From Idiomarina sp. MD25a (GTDB lineage Bacteria; Pseudomonadota; Gammaproteobacteria; Enterobacterales; Alteromonadaceae), in contig NZ_MDGT01000003.1 of assembly GCF_001870515.1 (NCBI RefSeq), forward strand, positions 574,151-638,150: DNA of 64,000 bases, given 5' to 3'. This document shows, piece by piece, positions 19,626-27,212 of this stretch. The position numbers and the translations under genes are program-made. The notes beneath the pieces are model-generated. The model saw only the letters and a list, made by a program, of their open reading frames with translations. It had not been told where the DNA came from and did no database searches. Each line of letters starts with the position of its first letter. The stretch's first letter is position 1.

Positions 19626-22616
19626 ATGAACGAACAGTCATTATTGGCTCGTTCTATCAGAACGATTCTAATGGCGGGTGTGAGCTCTGCGTTTATCGCA
19701 GCACCTGCATTAGCACAAGACTCACAGCAAGACGTTGACGTTAATGGCGTTCAACAGACTCAACAAGAAGAGTCATCTGCTGAAGAGCAAGTCGAGCGTA
19801 TTCAGGTAACGGGTTCTCGTATCCGTACTGATAGCTTTGCTAACGAAACACCAATCGACATCATTTCTGCTGAACAAGCAACTGAGCAAGGTCTTAACAC
19901 CTTGGGTGAATTGTTGCGTACCAGTACTGTTGCTGCCGGTTCTAGCCAGATCACTTCTGCTTTAACCGTTGGTTACGTGACTTCAGGTGGTGCGGGTGCT
20001 GAAACAATCTCAATGCGTGGTTTGGGTGCAAACCGTACGTTGGTATTGTTGAATGGCCGTCGTGCTGGACCTGCGGGTACACGTGGTCAAGTATCATCTT
20101 TTGATATGAACGCATTACCGATCTCTGCGATCGAGCGTGTTGAAGTACTTAAAGATGGTGCGTCTTCACTTTACGGTTCTGACGCGGTTGCGGGTGTTAT
20201 CAACATCATCACCAAAAAAGGTGATGAGAGCTCGTTAACTGTTGACTTGAGCCAGCCTTTCGAATCAGGCGGTGAGCGTCAGCGTATCAACGCTTCAATC
20301 GGTGAAACCTTTGATAAAGGTTCAATTCGTTTCGTAGTTGACTACAACGTACAGCGTGAATTGAAGCGTGGCGACCGTGACTTCTTCGATTGTTCTGAGC
20401 GTTTATTGTACAACGAAGATGGTAGCCGTGCCGATCCGATCGATCCACGTACTGGTGACTATCACTGTAACGATGCAGGCTATGGCTTATGGTTGTACCC
20501 AGCAGGCGCAAGCAACGTATTCTCTGGCGGTAAAGCGTTCTTTGACTACGACGGCTTCTTGGCTGCAAATGGCTATGACAGCATTAACCAAACAGCTCAA
20601 GGTCCAGGCGACTTAATGGGTCCAGACGGTTTCTATCAAGGTAACTACAGCAAAGAAACAGTAGGCCTTTGGAACTTGCGTCATCCATTCCTTGATAATG
20701 AATCAATGGTTCCTGAAACCAAAACGGCTTCAGTATTTATCCAAGGTGACTACAGCCTGACTGACACAATCAATGCATACGGTGAGTTGTTGCACAGTTC
20801 ACGTAACACCGAAACCCAAGCATATCGTCAGTTCTGGACTGCTGATATTCCTGTACAATTTGCAGACGCTTATGATGGCTGGTCAGGTAACGCAGGTATC
20901 ATGCCTGTAGCATTGACTGATCACTATGGTAGCGATACTACTGTTGACTACACCCGTTTCGTAGGTGGTTTAGAAGGTAGCATCGGTTTCTGGGATTGGG
21001 ATATCTCTTATCAGAACAGCTATAACAAAGGTACTTACGGAAACAAGGTTATCTTCCGTGACTCTATGTTGATGGCTCAAGGTCACGTAGCAGACGGCAC
21101 TAGCTGTAATGGCGAAGTGACTGCTATCTCAGGCAAAACCTGTGTAGACGTTCCATGGACCGATCCACAGTTCTTGTATGGCAACCCTTCTGATGAAGTA
21201 CGTAACTTCTTGTTCGGCTATGAAGAAGGCGAGACTATCTATAAGCAACAAACACTTGAAGCTTATATCACAGGCGATTTGTTCACTTTACCAGCAGGCG
21301 CTGTAGGTGCGGCATTCGGTGCATCATATCAACGTGATGAAATCGATGACCAACCGGGTGTACACAGCTCAAGCGGCAACTCTTGGGGTCTTTCAAGTGC
21401 AAGCCGTACCGCGGGTTCACAAAACTCACGCGCTGTATTTGGTGAGGTTCGTGTACCTGTCGTTGCAGACACCGCATATGCTAACCGCATTGACTTAACC
21501 GGTTCTGCACGTTGGACTGACGTTTCAACTTACGGCAGCGATACTACGTTCAAACTTGGTTTGAACTGGGAAATCAACGATGACTGGCGTATCCGTGCAT
21601 CACGTGGTACTTCGTTCCGTTCACCTGCATTGTTCGAGCTATACTTAGCTGGTCAAACAGGTTTCGGTGGCCAGATGTCTGTTGACCCTTGTTATGACTA
21701 CGGCAACCGTTACGAGCAAGGTACTGTAACTGAAACTGTTTACCAAAACTGTTTAGCTTCAGGCGTTCCTGAAACTTATGACGGTTCTAACAGCAGCAGT
21801 GCTACTTTGGTAACTTCTGGTGGTGCAGGCAACTTGTCAGCTGAAACTTCAGTTGCAGAAAGCGCTGGTATCGTTTGGACAAGCTCTGACGACGTATTCG
21901 CAGTGTCTGTTGATTACTACAACGTTGACATCAGCAACCAAATCACCTCATTAGGCGGTTCAGAAATCACTGGTACTTGTTACCGTTCACAAGACTTCCC
22001 GAACGATCCATTGTGTGACTTGTTCACACGTCGTGACGGTACTGACGGTGACTGGGGTATCGATGTTGTTAACGGCGGTTACGTGAACGTTGCTAGCCAA
22101 GGTACACGTGGCGTTGACTTCAACTTCACTTACCAAGATGACTTCGAGTTTGGTACTTTACGTTTCGATATCGAGCACACTGCTCAAATCGACCAAACTT
22201 ACCAGTTGTTCTCAGACAGCGAAGTTGACCAGTACATCGGCGAAATCGGTTATCCGAAGCACGTTGGTTTGATTACTGCGACTTGGGCGCGTGATGACTG
22301 GAGCTTAACGTGGACTACTCGTTACGTTGATAAAGTTAACGACTACGAGTACTACGGCGACACTAACGAAACCACTTACTGGGGCGACCCTGTGACTTTC
22401 GTAGCTGACGTACCTCGTGTGTTCTATCACACATTGTCAGGTAACATGACTTTCGCAGACAACTTTGATGTGACTGTCGGTGTTGCTAACTTGTTTGATA
22501 AAGAGCCACCTAATGTATCTCCTGCATACGTACGTGCAGTAGGTAATGCGGTTCTTTACTCACAGTATGACAACCTAGGTCGTCGCGTATTTGCGAACGT
22601 AACTTATAACTTCTAA
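19626..22616 (+). CDS. TonB-dependent receptor
   Basis: This 996-residue outer-membrane receptor is the largest of this group. It has a long signal peptide (ALA/QD after A30), an ERIQVTGSRIRT segment near residue 60, a plug with GANRTLVLLNGRR (about 140) and GSDAVAGVINIITK (about 195), and a β-barrel closing in the terminal Phe of VTYNF. Its plug resembles those of the two preceding receptors, suggesting an expanded paralogue family with different barrel loops. GGGGAG lies before the ATG. A terminator follows and the S9 peptidase gene comes next, in keeping with a peptide-scavenging function, which is inference. Confidence 0.9.
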   Translation: MNEQSLLARSIRTILMAGVSSAFIAAPALAQDSQQDVDVNGVQQTQQEESSAEEQVERIQVTGSRIRTDSFANETPIDIISAEQATEQGLNTLGELLRTSTVAAGSSQITSALTVGYVTSGGAGAETISMRGLGANRTLVLLNGRRAGPAGTRGQVSSFDMNALPISAIERVEVLKDGASSLYGSDAVAGVINIITKKGDESSLTVDLSQPFESGGERQRINASIGETFDKGSIRFVVDYNVQRELKRGDRDFFDCSERLLYNEDGSRADPIDPRTGDYHCNDAGYGLWLYPAGASNVFSGGKAFFDYDGFLAANGYDSINQTAQGPGDLMGPDGFYQGNYSKETVGLWNLRHPFLDNESMVPETKTASVFIQGDYSLTDTINAYGELLHSSRNTETQAYRQFWTADIPVQFADAYDGWSGNAGIMPVALTDHYGSDTTVDYTRFVGGLEGSIGFWDWDISYQNSYNKGTYGNKVIFRDSMLMAQGHVADGTSCNGEVTAISGKTCVDVPWTDPQFLYGNPSDEVRNFLFGYEEGETIYKQQTLEAYITGDLFTLPAGAVGAAFGASYQRDEIDDQPGVHSSSGNSWGLSSASRTAGSQNSRAVFGEVRVPVVADTAYANRIDLTGSARWTDVSTYGSDTTFKLGLNWEINDDWRIRASRGTSFRSPALFELYLAGQTGFGGQMSVDPCYDYGNRYEQGTVTETVYQNCLASGVPETYDGSNSSSATLVTSGGAGNLSAETSVAESAGIVWTSSDDVFAVSVDYYNVDISNQITSLGGSEITGTCYRSQDFPNDPLCDLFTRRDGTDGDWGIDVVNGGYVNVASQGTRGVDFNFTYQDDFEFGTLRFDIEHTAQIDQTYQLFSDSEVDQYIGEIGYPKHVGLITATWARDDWSLTWTTRYVDKVNDYEYYGDTNETTYWGDPVTFVADVPRVFYHTLSGNMTFADNFDVTVGVANLFDKEPPNVSPAYVRAVGNAVLYSQYDNLGRRVFANVTYNF

Positions 22617-22645
22617 TCATTCTTTAGCAATGATGAAGTAAAGGT

Positions 22646-22674
22646 AGAGCCTCCGCTTGCGGGGGCTCTTTTAT
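22646..22674 (+). terminator. Intrinsic terminator after fourth TonB receptor
   Basis: AGAGCCTCCG and CGGGGGCTCT pair around CTTG (one G-T pair), followed by a short T-run. Confidence 0.9.
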
Positions 22675-22692
22675 TATTTCTAGGGTGAACTT

Positions 22693-24657
22693 ATGAAAAA
22701 GCTCATTTCTTTTGTTGTCGCTGCGGCTGTGGCTTTGCCGGTTTCAGTGATGGCACAAGTAAAAGAGGACGTGCTTACCAAGTACGCAAAGCCTTCGCAG
22801 TTTTTGGATATCAAAATTTCACCAGAGGGCAATTATCTAGCCGCTACCTCACGTACGGATGAAGGTAAGGTTCGTCTGACAGTGCTTGATATCAACGATA
22901 AAAAAGTACTATCGATGACAGAGGGACAAGGTAACGAGTCTGTCGCTAGCTTTAATTGGGCCAATGATGATCGTCTTGTTATGTCGATGGCACGAGAAGT
23001 TGGCTCGCTCGATGCGCCTATTCCAACGGGCGAAATCTTTGCGATGGATGCCGACGGTGGTAACCAGAAAATATTGACCGGACCGCGTTCTGATGACGGT
23101 GACTATCGTTTTGCTCAGATTATCGACTTTTTACCTGATGAGCCTAATCAGGTGATGATTTATAGTGTTCGTATGATGTCTAACGAACCCTACATCGACC
23201 TGTACCGAATGAAGCTTGATTCGGGACGTAAGCGCGCTGAAGGCCGTATTCCGCTGCGCCGATATAAAAGTACGAATGTCAGTGTCCTACTCGATGATGA
23301 GGGGGTATCACGTATTGCTGTAGGTACCGACCCGGATAATCGTAACCAGTTGGTTATGATGACTCGTGACGGTGCAAACGAGGAGTGGGAAGTCGCTAAC
23401 ACGTACTTCGAAGAGGAAGGCCACTTCACTCCGATGGAGATCATGCCCGATGGACATACGGTGATCGGTACGTCGACTCGCTCAAGCGATACTTCAGCGA
23501 TTGTGAGCTATGACCTGAACACGCATGAAAGCACAGTCATTGCTGAGCATCCTAAAACCGATATCGCGCCGATCTTCAGTTTGAAAAACGGACGTAATAA
23601 CGAGTTAATTGGTGGTGCTTACGAGTACGATGCCATCGATGCGGTATTTTTCCAAGGCGTAAAAGATAAGCAGTTTGCTAATATTACGCAAAGCATTATT
23701 CGAGCATTCCCAAACCGTTCAGTCGGGATTCGCTCGGCAACGCTCGATAACTCTAAAATGGTGATTACCGTCTCGTCCGCTAATCATCCAGCTGAATTTT
23801 ATCTGTATGACGCAGAAAAAGGCGCGCTGTCGATGATCACTCAGGCGCGTCCTTGGTTAGACAAACAGGCCATGCCGGAAACGCAGATTATCACCTATCA
23901 GGCGCGTGATGGCTTGAAAATTCACGGCTTACTGACATTACCACCAGGTAAAGAGGCAAAAGACTTGCCGTTGATTCTTTTACCTCATGGTGGACCTCAC
24001 GGTATTCGTGATTCACTGACGAACCTAGATACTGACGCGAAAGTATTGGCAGAGCATGGTTACGCAGTATTGCAGCCAAATTTCCGTGGTTCAGGTGGTT
24101 ACGGTAATGAGTTTCTCACTAAAGGTTATAAAAAGTGGGGAACGACGATGATCGATGATATGACCGACGGTGTCGATTATCTTATCGAGAAAGGTATCGC
24201 CGATCCTGAGCGTATGTGTGTTTATGGCGCCTCGTATGGTGGCTATGCTGCGCTGATGAGCGTTATCCGTGAACCTAAAAAGTATAAATGTACCATTGGG
24301 TTTGTCGGTGTATATGACCTCAACTTGATGTTCCAAGAGGGAGATATCTCTGAAGCTAAAGCGGGTGTTAACTACTTGAGTAAAGTGTTGCCAACCGATA
24401 AAGCAGAGCGTGAATCTCAGTCACCTGTGCATCAAGTCGACAAACTCGAAGTGCCGGTGTTCATTATCCAAGGTGGACGCGATGTGCGTGTACCGAAAGA
24501 ACATGCGTTCCGTTTGCGTGACGCGCTTGAGAAGCGCAACCATACCTACGAATGGCTGCTTAAGCCAGGCGAGGGTCATGGTTTCTATAAGCCGGAAAAT
24601 AACATCGAACGTTGGAACAAAATGCTCGTATTCCTTGATAAATATATCAACGAATAA
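22693..24657 (+). CDS. Secreted S9 family prolyl oligopeptidase-like peptidase
   Basis: This 654-residue peptidase has a Sec signal peptide (cleavage after A21, VMA/QV). A β-propeller N-terminal domain (about 30-380) precedes the α/β-hydrolase catalytic domain (about 395-654). The catalytic triad is visible: S514 in GASYGGYAAL, D597 in QGGRDVRVP and H629 in GEGHGFY, with the HGGPHG oxyanion segment near 435. Relatives are dipeptidyl or acylaminoacyl peptidases that release short peptides in the periplasm. Its position behind four TonB receptors supports processing of imported peptides, which would suit an amino-acid-using marine bacterium. It is monocistronic. Confidence 0.9.
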   Translation: MKKLISFVVAAAVALPVSVMAQVKEDVLTKYAKPSQFLDIKISPEGNYLAATSRTDEGKVRLTVLDINDKKVLSMTEGQGNESVASFNWANDDRLVMSMAREVGSLDAPIPTGEIFAMDADGGNQKILTGPRSDDGDYRFAQIIDFLPDEPNQVMIYSVRMMSNEPYIDLYRMKLDSGRKRAEGRIPLRRYKSTNVSVLLDDEGVSRIAVGTDPDNRNQLVMMTRDGANEEWEVANTYFEEEGHFTPMEIMPDGHTVIGTSTRSSDTSAIVSYDLNTHESTVIAEHPKTDIAPIFSLKNGRNNELIGGAYEYDAIDAVFFQGVKDKQFANITQSIIRAFPNRSVGIRSATLDNSKMVITVSSANHPAEFYLYDAEKGALSMITQARPWLDKQAMPETQIITYQARDGLKIHGLLTLPPGKEAKDLPLILLPHGGPHGIRDSLTNLDTDAKVLAEHGYAVLQPNFRGSGGYGNEFLTKGYKKWGTTMIDDMTDGVDYLIEKGIADPERMCVYGASYGGYAALMSVIREPKKYKCTIGFVGVYDLNLMFQEGDISEAKAGVNYLSKVLPTDKAERESQSPVHQVDKLEVPVFIIQGGRDVRVPKEHAFRLRDALEKRNHTYEWLLKPGEGHGFYKPENNIERWNKMLVFLDKYINE

Positions 24658-24678
24658 TCCGCTTTTCTCGTTCCATAC

Positions 24679-24707
24679 AACAGCCAGCATTTGCTGGCTG
24701 TTTTTTC
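24679..24707 (+). terminator. Intrinsic terminator after S9 peptidase
   Basis: ACAGCCAGC and GCTGGCTGT pair around ATTT, followed by TTTTTT. Confidence 0.93.
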
Positions 24708-24807
24708 TTACAGACAAGACGGCATCGGCTTCTCGGCAGACTCACTGATATTGCTATATTGAGTTGATTTAATCCCTATTAAAGAGTTTTTTAATGGTGA
24801 TACTGTC

Positions 24808-25236
24808 TTGTTAGTCACAAAATATCCCATCTTAAGCTGGGTGCCATACCATCATGTGCTAAACCTTTATGAGCCTGATGGATGCTGGCGCGCAATGGAT
24901 AACGTATTTCCCGTAAGGATGGTCGGTAAAATCGTTTTTGTCCCCTTAAGTGATGTCATTTGTATCAAAGGGGCTGCCAATTACGTTGAGGTTCATACAC
25001 CGCAAGAGCGTATGCTTCATCGCGACACAATGAAAAATGTGGCCGACACGCTCAGTGCCGCGGACTTTCATCGTGTTCACCGCAGCGTCATTGTTAACTT
25101 AAATCATGTAAGAGAGATCACCAGTGAGTTAGGAAGGCTGACTTTATTGGTGCTTAGTAACGGTGACGAAGTGCGTATTGGTCAATCTTACCGCGACAGT
25201 TTGTTTAAACGACTGGGAATTTCTTCAGCGAGCTAA
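24808..25236 (+). CDS. Stand-alone LytTR-domain transcription regulator
   Basis: This protein of up to 142 residues has a LytTR DNA-binding domain in its last 100 residues. Typical segments are IVFVPLSDVICIKGAANYVEVHT, FHRVHRSVIVNL and GDEVRIGQSYRD. There is no receiver domain, so it is not a classical response regulator. The start is uncertain: the longest frame begins with TTG at 24808, a GTG lies at 24841, and an ATG at 24895 would still keep the whole LytTR domain. Two FlgO-domain genes follow 63 bp downstream and may be its targets, though nothing in the sequence proves this. Confidence 0.78.
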   Translation: MLVTKYPILSWVPYHHVLNLYEPDGCWRAMDNVFPVRMVGKIVFVPLSDVICIKGAANYVEVHTPQERMLHRDTMKNVADTLSAADFHRVHRSVIVNLNHVREITSELGRLTLLVLSNGDEVRIGQSYRDSLFKRLGISSAS

Positions 25237-25299
25237 ACTCCTAAATTTTTTTCATCTCAAGCCGATAGGATACCATTACTCTTAATAACGAGATGTCCT

Positions 25300-25851
25300 A
25301 TGCGTGTATTGGCTATTTTAGTCGGCTTAATGATTCTGCCGGCACAGGCACACTCAATTAGTCCCTATGATGAAATTGCTGATCGCTTGTCTCAGCAACT
25401 GGTGCAACAGTTAAATGATCATCCCGCTCGTCATGAACATGCTCAGTTAGGCATTACCCGTTGGGTCATGTCGGATACGCTCGCGTTGCCTCAACCTGAA
25501 AACGCACTGTACTCAGTCAGCCATGAATTGAGCGAAGCATTGTATAGTCATCTCGCCGAACGCAAGGTCAAGCTTATTGACTTTCGCGCTCAGAATGGTG
25601 TGACGCTGACATCTGCGGGGGCGACGATGCTGACCAATGATAAACAGCAGTTAAATCTTAATCCCAACTTAGACTGGGTATTAGTGGGGACCATGAGTCG
25701 AGAAGAGGACGGTGTCATGCTCAGTGTGCGTGTGCTCGACCGTCGTTCGCAATCCGTGCTGGCCGCGGCAAATCACTATGTGCCCAAGCATTTGTACTGG
25801 ACCAACAAGGGTGCCGAGATAGTCAATGGGCATTTGCAGAGAAGTCGTTAG
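25300..25851 (+). CDS. FlgO-domain periplasmic protein
   Basis: This 183-residue exported protein has a signal peptide (AQA/HS after A17) and a FlgO-like domain. Typical features are the N-terminal DEIADRLSQQLVQQL helix, LGITRWV, and WVLVGTMSREEDGVMLSVRVLDRRSQSVLAAA near the C-terminus. FlgO in Vibrio is an outer-membrane lipoprotein needed for normal flagellar function. This copy lacks a lipobox cysteine, so it is probably soluble in the periplasm. It is followed 9 bp later by a related lipoprotein gene, and the two are likely co-expressed. Assignment to the domain family is by sequence resemblance; a flagellar role is inference. Confidence 0.72.
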   Translation: MRVLAILVGLMILPAQAHSISPYDEIADRLSQQLVQQLNDHPARHEHAQLGITRWVMSDTLALPQPENALYSVSHELSEALYSHLAERKVKLIDFRAQNGVTLTSAGATMLTNDKQQLNLNPNLDWVLVGTMSREEDGVMLSVRVLDRRSQSVLAAANHYVPKHLYWTNKGAEIVNGHLQRSR

Positions 25852-25860
25852 GAGAGAGCT

Positions 25861-26427
25861 ATGCGTTTTACAATAATCTTCATGACAGCACTGACAGTGA
25901 ACGCTTGTACGGTTTTGCCTAAGCCCGAGCCTAAAGCTGAGCTGACTGAAACAACATCGACCGCCGTGCCTGCACCAACCAATACATTTAGTGTGCAACT
26001 GGCGGAGCAATTGGTAAACAACAGTCGTGTTGATTTAGCAAAGGCGCATGTGGCCGTTACCGACTTAGTCGGGGTCCAGTCGTCCTATAATAATGCGACA
26101 GCGTTCGCGCAAGTGATGTCTGAGCAATTACGTGGAGAACTTGCTTATCGTCAGGTTCCGATTATCGATTACAAAACGACGGAATTTATCCGTGTCACGC
26201 CGCAGGGTGATTTCGCTTTAACGCGCGACTATCTTGAGATTGACGAAATCCTACCCATCACTCATGTTGTTGTAGGTACCTATAGTCACTATCGTGACGG
26301 CGTGTTGGCGAGCGCGCGTTTGGTGGACATTAACAATAAACATGTGGTGAGCACGGGTTCTGTTTACATTCCAAGCCGTGTCATCGAACGTTTGGACGAA
26401 CCTAATACGCAACCTATTATTCGTTGA
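25861..26427 (+). CDS. FlgO-domain lipoprotein
   Basis: This 188-residue predicted lipoprotein has a short signal peptide ending at C16 in LTVNAC, a slightly unusual lipobox. A Pro/Thr-rich linker and a FlgO-like domain follow: QLAEQLVNNSRVDLAKAHVAVTDLV, then THVVVGTYSHYRDGVLASARLVDINNKHVVSTGSV. It is a paralogue of the gene just upstream. The canonical flgO of the Vibrio flgT-flgO-flgP group is missing from the flagellar cluster in this window, so this may be the true FlgO moved elsewhere. AGGAG lies before the start codon. Confidence 0.75.
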   Translation: MRFTIIFMTALTVNACTVLPKPEPKAELTETTSTAVPAPTNTFSVQLAEQLVNNSRVDLAKAHVAVTDLVGVQSSYNNATAFAQVMSEQLRGELAYRQVPIIDYKTTEFIRVTPQGDFALTRDYLEIDEILPITHVVVGTYSHYRDGVLASARLVDINNKHVVSTGSVYIPSRVIERLDEPNTQPIIR

Positions 26428-26491
26428 TCTGGCTTAATCGCGCTTTCGTAGTCTAATATCTTATAAAATAATAATTTGTTCAGGACAGACT

Positions 26492-27199
26492 ATGAAAGCG
26501 TTGCACTCCATTTTAATTTTTCTTGGTTTACTCTCTCTTGTTCTAATCGGCTTGTCCGGCCCGCTTTATCAACTCGAATGGCTCACTTTAGGTGGTGCCT
26601 TTACGTTGTTGCGTTGGGCTGTTTATCTTGCCATCGGTGCGGGCATATTAAACATTATTGCGTTATTCGTTCGCCGACCTAAGGGCGCTCGGGCAGGGCT
26701 CAGTGTTTTAGCTATTATTGCTTCATTTATTGCGTTTTATTTACCTTATACGCAGTACCAAACGGCAACCTCGGTGCCGCCCATTCATGATATCTCAACG
26801 GATACGGTTAACCCGCCTGAATTTGTGGCTATTGCACCGTTGCGTGCTAACGCGCCTAATCCTGTGGAATACGCAGGTGAGGAAACGGCAAAGCAACAGA
26901 AAGAAGCGTATCCCGATATTACCACCTATGTTTCCCCCAAATCGCCGGATGAACTGTATCAGCAGGCTTTGACGGTGGCTAAGAATATGGGCTGGGAAAT
27001 TATCGATACGTCGGATGAACAGCATCGGATTGAGGCAACAGCCACAACAACCTGGTTTGGTTTTAAAGACGACGTGGTGATTCGTATCGAAGCGCAAAAT
27101 GGTGAGACGCTGCTCGATATTCGCAGTAAGTCACGCGTGGGTCGCAGTGATGTGGGAAAAAATGCCGAACGTATTCGCTCTTTCTTAAGTCAGCTATAA
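26492..27199 (+). CDS. DUF1499 family membrane protein
   Basis: This 235-residue protein has three N-terminal membrane segments (about 5-25, 45-65 and 72-90) and a C-terminal DUF1499 domain (about 115-232). The domain shows YPDITTYV and ATATTTWFGFKDDVVIRIE, followed by IRSKSRVGRSDVGKNAERIRSFL. The function of the family is unknown. It is the first gene of a tightly packed run: the TonB receptor gene starts 13 bp after its stop. AGGACA lies before the ATG. The 64-bp spacer upstream is AT-rich and may hold the promoter of the whole run, but I could not fit a good -35/-10 pair. Confidence 0.82.
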   Translation: MKALHSILIFLGLLSLVLIGLSGPLYQLEWLTLGGAFTLLRWAVYLAIGAGILNIIALFVRRPKGARAGLSVLAIIASFIAFYLPYTQYQTATSVPPIHDISTDTVNPPEFVAIAPLRANAPNPVEYAGEETAKQQKEAYPDITTYVSPKSPDELYQQALTVAKNMGWEIIDTSDEQHRIEATATTTWFGFKDDVVIRIEAQNGETLLDIRSKSRVGRSDVGKNAERIRSFLSQL

Positions 27200-27212
27200 A
27201 AAGGATTTCCCG

